DNA of 64,000 nucleotides from Desulfobacca sp. 4484_104 (GCA_002049795.1 MUKC01000001.1:27366-91365); one strand, 5' to 3'; numbered from the stretch's first letter, positions 1-7,890 are shown. The notes: generated by a model from the letters alone, not told the origin. A program made the numbers and translations.

Positions 1-165
1 CAAATGCGCCTGATGACCAATAATCCCAAAAAGATCATTGGCCTAGAAGGTTACGGGCTTAAGGTCGTGGAGCGGGTGCCGTTGGAAGTGCCTCCGAAAC
101 GGGAAAATCTTAAATATCTTAAGACTAAGTGTATGAAGATGGGCCATTTGCTCGATATGGTATAA
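1..165 (+). CDS. ribBA: RibBA C-terminus (GTP cyclohydrolase II part), 5' end outside window
   Basis: The first 54 codons are open from the window edge to a TAA at 163-165. The peptide contains [19 protein letters not shown] followed by VVERVPLEV and ends [14 protein letters not shown]. This matches the conserved end of GTP cyclohydrolase II, or of bifunctional RibBA (LTNNP.K..GL.GYG....ER and a final K.GHLL). The enzyme opens GTP at the first step of riboflavin synthesis. The gene directly precedes ribH, 11 bases downstream, which is the usual riboflavin operon order and supports the call. Whether the DHBP synthase half (RibB) is fused cannot be seen here. Confidence 0.85.
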   Translation, partial: QMRLMTNNPKKIIGLEGYGLKVVERVPLEVPPKRENLKYLKTKCMKMGHLLDMV

Positions 166-176
166 AGGGGACCGGC

Positions 177-647
177 ATGATTAAGACGGTGGAAGGCAAG
201 CTGCTGGCCGAAGGACTGAAGTTTGCCCTGGTGGTGAGTCGATTTAATGATTTTATCAGCAACCGCCTGTTGAGCGGGGCCATTGACGGTTTGGTGCGCA
301 AGGGAGCGCGGGAAGAAGACCTCACCATTTTTATGGTGCCGGGCGCTTTTGAAATCCCTTTGGTGGCCAAGAAACTGGCCCAGTCCCGGGCCTTTGACGC
401 GGTCATCTGCCTGGGAGCAGTGATTCGGGGGGCAACCCCGCACTTCGATTATGTGGCCTCGGAGGTCAGCAAAGGTATCGCCAATGCCTCGTTGGAAACC
501 GGCCTGCCCATCCTCTTTGGAATATTGACCACCGACACCTTAGAGCAGGCTATTGAACGGGCCGGCAGCAAAGCGGGCAACAAGGGTGCGGCCGCGGCCG
601 AGGCCGCGGTGGAAATGGTCAACCTGCTCCGGCAGATCGGAGCTTAG
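177..647 (+). CDS. ribH: 6,7-dimethyl-8-ribityllumazine synthase
   Basis: A 156-residue cytosolic enzyme that condenses 5-amino-6-ribitylaminouracil with dihydroxybutanone phosphate to give lumazine, the penultimate riboflavin step. Visible family motifs are SRFN (21-24), PGAFEIP (55-61), GAVIRG (80-85) and the catalytic His in TPHFDYV (about 89). Length is normal for the family. I chose the ATG at 177 because it is preceded by AAAGGGG at 164-170 and the protein then begins MIKTVEG as in other RibH. An upstream in-frame start at 129 would overlap the ribBA end and add residues not found in RibH. It sits between ribBA and nusB, the common ribH-nusB arrangement. Confidence 0.95.
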   Translation: MIKTVEGKLLAEGLKFALVVSRFNDFISNRLLSGAIDGLVRKGAREEDLTIFMVPGAFEIPLVAKKLAQSRAFDAVICLGAVIRGATPHFDYVASEVSKGIANASLETGLPILFGILTTDTLEQAIERAGSKAGNKGAAAAEAAVEMVNLLRQIGA

Positions 648-691
648 ATATTTGTGCCCGGCTGTCCAAAAGCCAGGCCCGCGAATGGGCT

Positions 692-1060
692 TTGCAATGT
701 CTCTACCAGTGGGAGATGGCCAGGCCGGTGGGACAATCCATCCCTGATCAATACCAACAACATTTTCAAGAGGGGCAGAAAGCTCCAGCCTATTTTCGAC
801 AACTGGTGGAGGGCGTCCAGGCTCATCAGGTCGAATTGGATGCCCTGATCACCCGGTTTGCGGAGCACTGGCGTCTGGAGCGCATGACCGTCATAGATCG
901 GAATATTTTGCGTTTGGCCACTTTTGAGCTGCTCTATGTGCCTCAGGTGCCACCCAAGGCGGCGATCAATGAAGCCGTGGAATTGGCCAAACGCTATGGC
1001 ACGGAGGACTCCGCCGCCTTTATCAATGGTATTCTGGATCGCATCTGGAAAGCCAGGTAA
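692..1060 (+). CDS. nusB: Transcription antitermination factor NusB (start uncertain)
   Basis: NusB binds boxA RNA with NusE/S10 in antitermination complexes on rRNA operons. The reading frame gives QCLYQWEM at the start and ends with the conserved PPKAAINEAVELAKRYGTEDSAAFINGILDRI. The first usual start codon in frame is TTG at 692, but the conserved N-terminal stretch SQAREWALQCLYQ begins about 7 codons upstream, where only ATT (650) and CTG (662) are in frame. A GTG at 654 with GGAG upstream would give M.RLSKSQAREW if one base were inserted. The gene may therefore use an unusual start, or a base may be missing from gene or assembly. It follows ribH by a few tens of bases. Confidence 0.85.
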   Translation: MQCLYQWEMARPVGQSIPDQYQQHFQEGQKAPAYFRQLVEGVQAHQVELDALITRFAEHWRLERMTVIDRNILRLATFELLYVPQVPPKAAINEAVELAKRYGTEDSAAFINGILDRIWKAR

Positions 1061-1090
1061 TCACAACATCAGCTACACTAGGAGGATAAC

Positions 1091-1729
1091 ATGGTCCGTA
1101 AATCTCTAACGATTATGGTGGCTTGGTTAATGTTAATATCCCTGGTCGGTTGTTCGGTCAACGGCCACTATGATCCGGCCCGTTCCGCTGCAGCCGGGAC
1201 CTTGGGCGGCGCGGCCTTAGGTGCCGCCCTGGGGTCAATCATCGGTGCCGGTACTGGTTCGGCTGCAACCGGAGCCTGGGTGGGCGCAGCTTCCGGGGCT
1301 CTGGTAGGCGGCGTCGGCAGTTATCTCTATGCCAAACACAAGGAGTCCCAGGTCCGCGATGCCAATCTGGCTGCCCAGCATTACAGCTACTCCCCCAGCC
1401 GGGGCAACATCATCACCATTGAAAAGGTGGATACCAATCCAACCAAGGTTAAACCGGGCGAACGGGTTGATATGATCATGTCCTATACCCTGCTGACCCC
1501 GGAGAACCAGCCTATCCCGGTTACCGTGGCCCGCGAAGTCCAGTTTGGGGGAAGGCGGTTTTCTCCTCCCAGCCAGAATCAGACCACCAAGTCCAACGGC
1601 ACGTATGTAGATCAGGTAGCCTATCAAGTTCCCAAAGAGGCTCAACCGGGCACCTATACCGTGGTCAACAAGATTATTAGCGACTTGGGGTTTGATGAGA
1701 AGACCACATATTTTGTGGTCGAACGTTAA
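1091..1729 (+). CDS. Glycine-zipper lipoprotein
   Basis: A 212-residue predicted lipoprotein. A hydrophobic signal ends in the lipobox-like LISLVGC (about residues 16-22). It is followed by a Gly/Ala-rich zipper with GGAALGAALGSIIGAGTGSAATG (about 38-60), the kind of segment that inserts in or spans the outer membrane. The C-terminal half (about 105-212) looks like a small beta domain: PTKVKPGERVDMIMSYTLL, then a last strand TYFVVER. The ATG at 1091 follows GGAGG (1081-1085) with good spacing. The exact role is unknown; similar proteins are envelope-associated. Nothing ties it functionally to nusB upstream. Confidence 0.75.
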   Translation: MVRKSLTIMVAWLMLISLVGCSVNGHYDPARSAAAGTLGGAALGAALGSIIGAGTGSAATGAWVGAASGALVGGVGSYLYAKHKESQVRDANLAAQHYSYSPSRGNIITIEKVDTNPTKVKPGERVDMIMSYTLLTPENQPIPVTVAREVQFGGRRFSPPSQNQTTKSNGTYVDQVAYQVPKEAQPGTYTVVNKIISDLGFDEKTTYFVVER

Positions 1730-1755
1730 AAGGAGTTGATCGGCAACTGATTGGA

Positions 1756-1883
1756 TTCCATCCGGAAACTTACCTACTCTGGGGGAGGCGATTAGAACCT
1801 ATTGAAACTATATAATATTTTTTCACCCCCACCCTGACCCTCCCCCCTTAAGAGGGAAACAATGATTTCCGGACGGACACTAA
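1756..1883. repeat. Small inverted-repeat (MITE-like) element
   Basis: The left end TTCCATCCGGAAA (1756-1768) and the right end TTTCCGGACGGA (1866-1877) are inverted copies with one mismatch over 12 bases. Between them are a C-rich run (CACCCTGACCCTCC) and AAGAGGGAAAC. Related right ends occur at 41644-41656 and 61815-61832, so this is a dispersed intergenic repeat. I see no gene in 1730-2040 apart from this element and the promoter of rpsF. Confidence 0.55.
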
Positions 1884-1949
1884 CGTGAGGACCACGAAGG
1901 CTTCGAGCGTGGTATAGAGCAGGGAGGGCAAAATTATTCCCTGATTTTA

Positions 1950-1978
1950 TTGACAGACGTATCTTTAAAAGTTATTAA
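1950..1978 (+). promoter_or_regulatory. Sigma-70 type promoter for the rpsF operon
   Basis: A consensus TTGACA (1950-1955) is separated by 17 bases from TATTAA (1973-1978), about 60 bases upstream of rpsF. It is the only convincing promoter in the gap between the lipoprotein gene and the ribosomal protein operon. Confidence 0.6.
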
Positions 1979-2040
1979 TAAAGTTTATACTCCTTGCTCT
2001 GGGCCGTGGTCCAGGGCTACTACAGCCAGAAGGAGGCAGG

Positions 2041-2472
2041 ATGCGACGTTACGAGTCGGTCTTTGTGATCAACCCCGACCTGATGGATGCTGAAATTGAG
2101 GCCACTATTGACAAATTCACCGGAATTATCAGCTCCCAGGACGGCACGCTGTTTAATCGGGAGAACTGGGGGCGGCGTAAGTTAGCTTACCGCATTCAAA
2201 AATTCACCCGCGGCTACTATGTCCTGACGGACTTTGCCGGTGAACCGGCGGTAGTCTCCGAATTGGAACGCAACTACAAGTTGGATGACCGGATTATCCG
2301 CTTTTTAACCATCAAAACCAGTGATCGGGTGGATCTCGAAGCGATTAAGGCGGAATTGGCGGCCAAGCCGGCGGCTCTTCCTGAAGCCGAGAAACCGGCG
2401 GACGAGTCCAAGACGCCGGTGCCGGTGGAGGCCATTGAGTCCTCTGGCGAAACCCCTGAGACGGAGGTATAA
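2041..2472 (+). CDS. rpsF: 30S ribosomal protein S6
   Basis: S6 binds 16S rRNA with S18 on the platform of the small subunit. The start MRRYESVFVINPDL and the internal NRENWGRRKLAYRIQKFTRGYYVL, with DRIIRFLTIK near residue 95, are diagnostic. The ATG has a strong ribosome-binding site (AAGGAGG) just upstream. At 143 residues it is longer than the core (about 95-100). The last 40 residues are an acidic, Ala/Pro-rich tail such as seen in several delta lineages. First gene of the rpsF-rpsR-DUF2232-rplI operon, 3 bases before rpsR. Confidence 0.96.
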   Translation: MRRYESVFVINPDLMDAEIEATIDKFTGIISSQDGTLFNRENWGRRKLAYRIQKFTRGYYVLTDFAGEPAVVSELERNYKLDDRIIRFLTIKTSDRVDLEAIKAELAAKPAALPEAEKPADESKTPVPVEAIESSGETPETEV

Positions 2473-2475
2473 CTT

Positions 2476-2733
2476 ATGGCCTTACCTACCAGACGGAAAC
2501 GGAAAACGGTATTTCGGCGACGAAAGGTCTGTCGTTTCTGCGTTGATAGTTCATTGCGGGTTGATTATAAAGATGTCAATACCTTGAGGCATTTTATTAC
2601 CGAGCGCGGCAAAATTATTCCCCGACGCATTTCGGGCAACTGCGCTCGCCATCAACGACAGATTACCACCGAAATCAAACGCGCCCGGCACTTAGCGCTG
2701 ATACCCTATACCGCCACACTTCCCCAGGATTAG
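2476..2733 (+). CDS. rpsR: 30S ribosomal protein S18
   Basis: An 85-residue basic protein, partner of S6 on the 30S platform. Typical features are the CRFC motif (about 19-22) after RRRKVC, then [30 protein letters not shown], the signature block of S18, and a C-terminal [12 protein letters not shown] cysteine pair plus a third Cys at NCARHQ resembles zinc-binding (C+) forms. It lies 3 bases after rpsF, so translation is probably coupled. Confidence 0.97.
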   Translation: MALPTRRKRKTVFRRRKVCRFCVDSSLRVDYKDVNTLRHFITERGKIIPRRISGNCARHQRQITTEIKRARHLALIPYTATLPQD

Positions 2734-2773
2734 GCCGGATCGCGCCGACGGCTGAGTGGATGGAGGGGGCCCA

Positions 2774-3718
2774 GTGGAAACCACACTGGTATTAAGGCTG
2801 ATCAGCGGACTCTGTGTGCTACTGCTGCTATACATTGCCTCCCTTCAGATTCCGCTCCTGGGGACGCTGTTTGGCATCTTGATACCCTTACCGATTATCC
2901 TGGTCTGTCGGCGGGTTAGCTGGTGGTCGGGATTCTTTCTGGTGCTGGTAGCGGCTGGGGTTTTTTGGTATCTGGAACATTTTTTCCACTTAAATGGAGA
3001 AATTGTTCAATATCTAGAATTGGCCCTGATTGGTTTGGTCCTGGCGTTACTCAGTATCCGCGGTTATGCGGCGGATCGCGCCATCAGTATCACCGTGTTG
3101 ATTATGACCCTGGTGGGGGGGCTGATTTTTGTGGCACAGGCACTGCACCAGGGTTTAGCGCCGCTGGATTATTTACATCGGACTATCGAGAACCTGGCAA
3201 ATAATTTCCTGACTTTATTGGGCAAGGAGGGGATTCCTGCTGAACAGTTGTTGCCGGACAACCTTCAACTCCCTAGACTGATTGAATTGGTGGTGCAGAT
3301 CAGCCCGGCATTATGGTTGATTAATACTACCCTGATCGTCTGGTTGAATATGATTCTTAGTCGGGAAATTATCCGACAGAGTACTGGCCAGGATGTGGGC
3401 CCGCCGCTTAATCTGTGGAAGTCCCCGGAATGGCTGGTATTCATTGCTTTGGCCGCGGGTTTCGGAATCCTCCTGCCGATCGGCTGGCTACCGAAGGTAG
3501 CTCTAAATGTCTTGCTGCTCTGTGGTCTGATTTATTTTTATCAAGGTTTGGCGATTGTGGCGTTTATTTTCCACCGGTTCCGGGTTCCCAAAATAATCCG
3601 GGCCTTGGGCTATCCTTTGCTGCTTCTCAAGCCCCTCACCCTCCTGGTGATTGGGGTGGGCCTGGTTGACCTGTGGTTTGATTTTCGGCGCTTGCACCAA
3701 CCGCCGACCCAAGCCTGA
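2774..3718 (+). CDS. DUF2232 (YybS-like) polytopic membrane protein
   Basis: A hydrophobic protein of about 314 residues with roughly eight membrane segments (for example LCVLLLLYIASLQIPLLG, LIPLPIILVC, FFLVLVAAGVFWYLEHFF). The position between rpsR and rplI and the overall composition match the DUF2232/YybS family regularly found there. Its function is not established. I prefer GTG at 2774, 4 bases after GGAGGGGG (2762-2769), over the in-frame GTG at 2756, which lacks a ribosome-binding site. A long loop (about residues 125-170) between segments contains GKEGIPAEQLLPDNLQLP. Confidence 0.75.
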   Translation: METTLVLRLISGLCVLLLLYIASLQIPLLGTLFGILIPLPIILVCRRVSWWSGFFLVLVAAGVFWYLEHFFHLNGEIVQYLELALIGLVLALLSIRGYAADRAISITVLIMTLVGGLIFVAQALHQGLAPLDYLHRTIENLANNFLTLLGKEGIPAEQLLPDNLQLPRLIELVVQISPALWLINTTLIVWLNMILSREIIRQSTGQDVGPPLNLWKSPEWLVFIALAAGFGILLPIGWLPKVALNVLLLCGLIYFYQGLAIVAFIFHRFRVPKIIRALGYPLLLLKPLTLLVIGVGLVDLWFDFRRLHQPPTQA

Positions 3719-3782
3719 CCTTGGCCCCTAATTTCATCTGCAAATGATTGATTTTTAGTTAAATGATAAGAGGTAAGTAAAC

Positions 3783-4232
3783 GTGAAACTGATCTTAACC
3801 GAAGACCTCCCGGGATTGGGAAAAGTCGGCAACCTAGTCGAAGTCGCCCGTGGTTATGGACGTAATTATTTGATTCCTCAAGGTAAAGCGCTGGAAGCGA
3901 CTCCAGGCAACATCGCCCGCTTTGAGCAACAGCGCGCCCGTCGGCAAAAGACTCAGGAACGTGAAAAAGAGACGGCCCTGGCCCTGGCGGCCCGCCTGGA
4001 AGGAGTAACGCTGATCATCCCCCAGCGGGTGGGCGAAACCGAAAGACTGTACGGTTCGGTTACCTCGGCCCAGCTCGCCGAAGCCCTGGCAGGGCAAGGT
4101 TTTGATCTGGACCGCAAAATGTTGGAGTTGCCGGAGCCGATAAAGACTCTGGGGACCTATGAAGTCACGGTGCGTTTGCATGGCGGGGTCCGGGCCGCGG
4201 TCAAGGTCGAGGTAGTACCGGAGACTAGTTAA
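3783..4232 (+). CDS. rplI: 50S ribosomal protein L9
   Basis: A 149-residue L9, which bridges the L1 arm region of 23S rRNA. The N-terminal domain MKLILTEDLPGLGKVGNLVEVARGYGRNYLIPQGKA is the family signature, followed by the long connecting helix (about 45-75) and the C-terminal RNA-binding domain with LYGSVTSAQLAEAL. Normal length. The start is GTG at 3783. Last gene of the S6-S18-DUF2232-L9 operon; DnaB follows after a long gap. Confidence 0.97.
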   Translation: MKLILTEDLPGLGKVGNLVEVARGYGRNYLIPQGKALEATPGNIARFEQQRARRQKTQEREKETALALAARLEGVTLIIPQRVGETERLYGSVTSAQLAEALAGQGFDLDRKMLELPEPIKTLGTYEVTVRLHGGVRAAVKVEVVPETS

Positions 4233-4235
4233 CCA

Positions 4236-4273
4236 GGCTCTTCTTTGCCTGTCATATTCGAGCCGATTTTTTT
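4236..4273 (+). terminator. Possible intrinsic terminator after rplI
   Basis: GGCTC (4236-4240) pairs with GAGCC (4260-4264) across a 19-base loop, followed by a run of seven T (4267-4273). The stem is short, so this is only a moderate candidate. Its position right after the rplI stop fits. Confidence 0.4.
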
Positions 4274-4784
4274 ATTCCCGGATTTAATCTTTAATATTGG
4301 CAAACTTAGCGATATTTAAGGGGGATGATGCTGTCGGGGTATGAAAATCGGCGAAAACGGGAACTGCAAAGAGTTTGGCGGGGCGGGGGCGGTTGGCCCC
4401 CAAGCCCCAATAATTACTTCACAAAACCATCCTGCTGCTACTTACCGAAAAGCCTCCAAGCCCCCGATTAAGCAGGATTAATTGGCCGACTGGGGGTTAA
4501 GTTGTGTTGTCCTTCCTAATTTCTAGTTTATGGCCAGCGCCTTTGACAACCGCCGGCGATTTTATTAGAATTGGTTTTAAATCGATTCTTATCCTTAATT
4601 TTGTTAATCATCGACATATTTAGCCTCTGGGGGCGGAGGAGCCCATAATTTTGGCCCTCTCCTAGCCTACTCCTGACCTGTAGCCAGGCCAATTGCAAAT
4701 TTGAGGAAGAAGGGCAGACCAGGTTGGTCGGCCCTTCGGTTAGCAATGCTCAGGTAAGTTAAGAATAAAGATGTCGAGGCAGAT
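4274..4784. other. Non-coding gap between rplI and dnaB with two hairpins
   Basis: No convincing gene on either strand in about 510 bases. Two stable stem-loops stand out. One is at 4380-4408 (GGGGC plus GGGGG pairing with CCCCC plus GCCCC, AA bulge). The other is at 4709-4737 (GAAGGGC.GACCA / TGGTC.GCCCTTC with one A-G mismatch and a 3-base loop), about 50 bases before the dnaB start and not followed by a T-run. Either could lie in the dnaB leader RNA. Confidence 0.4.
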
Positions 4785-6161
4785 ATGACTTCAGTAACCG
4801 CCATTCCCAGACCGAAAAGCGAACCCGAGGAGCGGCGTCCGCCTGCCAACCTGGAAGCCGAGCAGTCGGTGTTGGGGGCGATTATGCTCCAGGGAGAGGC
4901 CTTGGACCGGGTGGCCGATCTGTTGCGGCCCGAGGACTTTTATCGTGAGGCGCATGGCCAGATCTATCGGGCCATGTTGGATCTTTACCAGCGCCGCGAG
5001 CCGGTGGATCTGGTCACGGTAACCGCGCGGTTGCAGGACCGTCAGATTTTAGACGAAGTCGGGGGGCCGGTATTTTTAACCGATCTCAATGCTCAGGTCG
5101 GGACCGCGGTCAACGTTGACTATTATGCCAAAATTATCCATGAGAAATCAGTCCTGCGTCGGCTGATCGCCCGGGCGGAGGAAATCGCTAGCAGTTGTTA
5201 TACCCCGGTCGAAGACGTGGCGGAACTGCTGGATTGGGCCGAAAGCCGGGTCTTTGAGATTGCCGAGTCCACCCTCCGTCCTGGCTTCCATCCGGTCAAC
5301 CAACTGGTCCATAGTGAAGTTGCTACTCTGGAGGCCATCTGGAGCCGCGGGGAATTAATCACTGGAATCTCTACAGGTTTTCGCGAACTCGACAAACTCA
5401 CCGCGGGATTGCAGCCCTCGGACCTGATCGTGCTGGCCGCCCGTCCCAGCATGGGCAAAACCGCTCTGAGTCTAAATATCGCCTTTAATGTCGCATTCCA
5501 GGGCAAAGTCACGGTAGCCATCTTTTCCTTGGAGATGTCCAAAGAACAACTGGTCCGGCGATTACTCAGTGCCGTCGGTCTGGTCGATGCCTCCCATTTG
5601 CGTCGAGCCTTTCTGACTGATGCCGACTGGAACAGCCTGCAACTGGCCGCCAGCCACCTGATGGAGTGCCCCATAGTCATTGATGATACCCCGGCGGCCA
5701 CGGTTTTGGAAATTCGGGCCAAGTGCCGCCGCCTCAAAGCCGAGGGCATATTGGGACTGGTAATCATTGATTACTTGCAACTGATGCGCGGCCGCAAAGA
5801 ATTGGGCAGCCGGGAACAGGAAATCTCCGAAATTTCCCGGTCACTCAAGGCCCTGGCCAAGGAGTTGAACGTCCCGGTGTTGGCCCTGTCACAGCTTAAT
5901 CGGCGGGTAGAGGATCGACCCAATAAACGGCCGCAATTGGCCGATCTGCGCGAGTCAGGAGCTATTGAACAGGATGCCGATGTGGTGCTGTTTATCTATC
6001 GGGATGAGGTCTATAAGGAGGATTCACCTGAGAAAGGCACCGCCGAGATCAGTATCGGCAAGCAACGTAACGGCCCGACCGGCAAATTCAAATTGGCCTA
6101 TCGGGATAAATTCACCCGCTTTGACGATTTTGCCGAGGAAGAACCTCCACCGGCATTTTAA
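4785..6161 (+). CDS. dnaB: Replicative DNA helicase DnaB
   Basis: A 458-residue hexameric helicase that unwinds DNA at the replication fork. The N-terminal domain begins with PPANLEAEQSVLGAIML (about 19-34). The RecA-like motor has Walker A ARPSMGKTA (about 219-227), the H2 region FSLEMSKEQLVRRL, Walker B LVIIDYLQLM and the late motifs LSQLNRRVEDR and ESGAIEQDADVVLFIYR. No intein or internal break is seen, and length is standard. The ATG at 4785 gives a short variable leader before the conserved PPANLEAE. Placement downstream of rplI is classic. Confidence 0.97.
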   Translation: MTSVTAIPRPKSEPEERRPPANLEAEQSVLGAIMLQGEALDRVADLLRPEDFYREAHGQIYRAMLDLYQRREPVDLVTVTARLQDRQILDEVGGPVFLTDLNAQVGTAVNVDYYAKIIHEKSVLRRLIARAEEIASSCYTPVEDVAELLDWAESRVFEIAESTLRPGFHPVNQLVHSEVATLEAIWSRGELITGISTGFRELDKLTAGLQPSDLIVLAARPSMGKTALSLNIAFNVAFQGKVTVAIFSLEMSKEQLVRRLLSAVGLVDASHLRRAFLTDADWNSLQLAASHLMECPIVIDDTPAATVLEIRAKCRRLKAEGILGLVIIDYLQLMRGRKELGSREQEISEISRSLKALAKELNVPVLALSQLNRRVEDRPNKRPQLADLRESGAIEQDADVVLFIYRDEVYKEDSPEKGTAEISIGKQRNGPTGKFKLAYRDKFTRFDDFAEEEPPPAF

Positions 6162-6178
6162 ATCGCCCCCTAGGCCTA

Positions 6179-6206
6179 ACTAGGGAGACCCGAGGGTCTC
6201 CCTAGT
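6179..6206. terminator. Bidirectional hairpin between dnaB and hsp20
   Basis: A perfect 11-base stem, ACTAGGGAGAC (6179-6189) with GTCTCCCTAGT (6196-6206), and a 6-base loop. It lies exactly between the convergent dnaB and hsp20 genes. It has no long T-run but its position suggests a shared terminator. Confidence 0.6.
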
Positions 6207-6212
6207 CAATTA

Positions 6213-6614
6213 TCAACCTACTTTTACTTCGATCTTGCGGGGTTTGGCCTTTTCCACCTTGGGCAGCACCAGCCGCAGCACCCCGTTTTTCATGGTCGCC
6301 TCAATCCGGTTCTGGTCGATAATCTGACCCAGGGTAAACTCCCGCACGTAATTACCGGTCTCGTATTCCTGGACCAGCAGTTGTTCCTGTTCGCCGCGGG
6401 GCGGGCTGATCTCGCCGGTGATGGTCAAACGGTCATCGGTCAGGTCCACCATTACCTTATCCGGCGCTACCCCCGGCATATCCGCCAGCAGCACCAAAGC
6501 TTCGGGATTTTCATAGATATCTACCGCCGGCAGGAAAACTCTTCCTGGTCGCGTCAGCTCGGTCTTGGTGGGCATGGCTTCCTTTTCTCGGGGCTGCAAT
6601 TCTTTTTCAACCAT
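6213..6614 (-). CDS. Hsp20/alpha-crystallin small heat-shock protein (first)
   Basis: A 133-residue ATP-independent holdase. The alpha-crystallin domain runs from about residue 27 (FLPAVDIYENPEALVLLADMPGV) to the end. It includes the core LTITGEI strand, an RMxR-like region NYVREFTLGQIIDQNRIEATMKNGVLRLVLPK and a short tail KPRKIEVKVG. The typical A-x-x-x-n-G-v-L motif is present (ATMKNGVLRL). Second gene of a two-gene operon, 18 bases after the other Hsp20. The two proteins differ strongly in sequence, so they probably co-assemble or take different clients (inference). Confidence 0.9.
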   Translation of the reverse strand: MVEKELQPREKEAMPTKTELTRPGRVFLPAVDIYENPEALVLLADMPGVAPDKVMVDLTDDRLTITGEISPPRGEQEQLLVQEYETGNYVREFTLGQIIDQNRIEATMKNGVLRLVLPKVEKAKPRKIEVKVG

Positions 6615-6632
6615 TCTGCTTCCCCCCCTTTC

Positions 6633-7085
6633 TTAAGCGATTTTAACCGTAATCTGCTTGGGTTTGATCTCTTCCGGCTTGGTCAGCGTAATGATTAACA
6701 TGCCGTTTTGGCAGGTAGCCGCAACCTTGTTGGGGTCTACCCGGCCCGGCAACCGCACCACCCGGCGGAAAGACCCGGCTTCCCGTTCCCGGCGATGATA
6801 ATCCACATCTTTATCCGCTTCCGGAACCTTACGTTCCCCACGCAGGATCAGGTTGTTATTTTCCAGAGTAATCTGAATGTCCTCGGGATTGACCCCAGGT
6901 AGCTCGGCCCGAACATATAGGTGGTCCGTATCTTCGGAAATATTCACCAACGGATAAACTCCGGCCCGCCACCGCAATAGAGGCTCCCGACGAAATGCAT
7001 CTTCCCACAGGCGGTCCATTTCCCGGCGAACCTGCTCCAGCTCTCGGAATGGATCAACTCTTGGTCCAAAAGTTAACCAGGGCAT
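6633..7085 (-). CDS. Hsp20/alpha-crystallin small heat-shock protein (second)
   Basis: A 150-residue class-A-type small heat-shock protein. The N-terminus DPFRELEQVRREMDRLWEDAF is the common amphipathic segment. The alpha-crystallin domain follows (YPLVNISEDTDHLYVRAELPGVNPEDIQITLENNNLILRGER) with the conserved GSFRRVVRLPGRVDPNKVAATCQNGMLIITLTKPEE. The ATG at 7085 follows AAGGAGG on the minus strand. First gene of the operon, with a good promoter about 42 bases upstream. Confidence 0.92.
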   Translation of the reverse strand: MPWLTFGPRVDPFRELEQVRREMDRLWEDAFRREPLLRWRAGVYPLVNISEDTDHLYVRAELPGVNPEDIQITLENNNLILRGERKVPEADKDVDYHRREREAGSFRRVVRLPGRVDPNKVAATCQNGMLIITLTKPEEIKPKQITVKIA

Positions 7086-7126
7086 TGATATTTCCTCCTT
7101 TACATCATTGACTTTCTTTGATTTTT

Positions 7127-7155
7127 AAATTAAGCACCAAGAGAAAACGCGTCAA
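7127..7155 (-). promoter_or_regulatory. Promoter of the hsp20 operon
   Basis: On the minus strand TTGACG (7155-7150) and TAATTT (7132-7127) are separated by 17 bases. The -35 is embedded in CTCTTGACG. I see no clear sigma-32 -10 (CCCCAT) and no CIRCE element, so the heat-shock control, if any, is not evident. Confidence 0.5.
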
Positions 7156-7196
7156 GAGGTTGAAACAATTTCTGATTGGGTGGAACTTGATTTCAG

Positions 7197-7238
7197 GCCA
7201 AGACGCTAAGATACCAACGGAATCATTAGCGTCTTGGC
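7197..7238. repeat. Palindromic repeat, GCCAAGACGC family (copy 1)
   Basis: GCCAAGACGCTAA (7197-7209) is perfectly inverted as TTAGCGTCTTGGC (7226-7238) around a 16-base loop. The same core arm GCCAAGACGC occurs in a larger palindrome at 30154-30222. Both copies are intergenic. It could end transcription of the deaminase gene that stops at 7259, but there is no T-run. Confidence 0.65.
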
Positions 7239-7258
7239 GTAAGCCTAATAGCCTTGGC

Positions 7259-7822
7259 CTAGGTAGTTGAAGGTAAACGGCGGCGGGAAGTAAAGCCGTT
7301 CAGATAAGGCAGGATATATTCCAGGGTGGCCGGGGCAATGGTCAGTTGTTGATAGACCGTAAAACCGGCCTCCTTCACGGCCTGTTGGCGCCAGAAGGCA
7401 TCGCGTTCCGGATGCCGGGATTCATAAGGTAACTCATAGAAGACTTTGTCGATCTGGGCGGTGGCCAGCAGTTTCAGGCAGACATAACATGGTTCCAGGG
7501 TGACATAGAGGCTGGCCCCCTTGATGGCCACGCCGTGCCGGGCCGCCTGGGCAATGGCGTTGGCTTCGGCGTGCGAGGCCCGACAGTAATTATACTTATC
7601 GACATCGGCCACCTGGATGGCCCGGCGATGACAGTAGGGACTGCCATCGGGCAGGGTCTGATCGATACAGTGGGGCGCGCCGGGCATGGAGCCGTTGTAG
7701 CCGGTGGCCAGGATCTGCTTGTCCTTCACCAGCACCGCGCCGGTAGGCCGGGAATTGCAGGTCGAGCGGGTACTCACCAGCTTGGCAATCAGCATAAAAT
7801 ATTCATTCCAATTAGGGCGCAT
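7259..7822 (-). CDS. Deoxycytidylate deaminase family protein (dCMP/ComEB type)
   Basis: A 187-residue zinc deaminase. Zinc and catalytic motifs are visible: HAEANAI (His and Glu) and PCYVCLK (two Cys). An additional cluster upstream (APHCIDQTLPDGSPYCHRRA) is typical of dCMP deaminases/ComEB. It should convert dCMP to dUMP for dTMP synthesis. The N-terminus RPNWNEYFMLIAKLVSTRSTC and PTGAVLVKDKQILATGYNG are standard. Last gene of the minus-strand run from 9735; the gap to pyrE is 68 bases. The C-terminal 35 residues are less conserved. Confidence 0.88.
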   Translation of the reverse strand: MRPNWNEYFMLIAKLVSTRSTCNSRPTGAVLVKDKQILATGYNGSMPGAPHCIDQTLPDGSPYCHRRAIQVADVDKYNYCRASHAEANAIAQAARHGVAIKGASLYVTLEPCYVCLKLLATAQIDKVFYELPYESRHPERDAFWRQQAVKEAGFTVYQQLTIAPATLEYILPYLNGFTSRRRLPSTT

Positions 7823-7890
7823 AGCACATACCTTAGATTTAGGTCAGCCAAGGGGAAAGACGGTTACCGCCCCTACCCTTTCCGCCATTA

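Noticed and set aside
4709..4737. The hairpin before dnaB considered as an intrinsic terminator
   Set aside because: No T-run follows; the base after the stem is G-rich. It is kept as a leader structure only.
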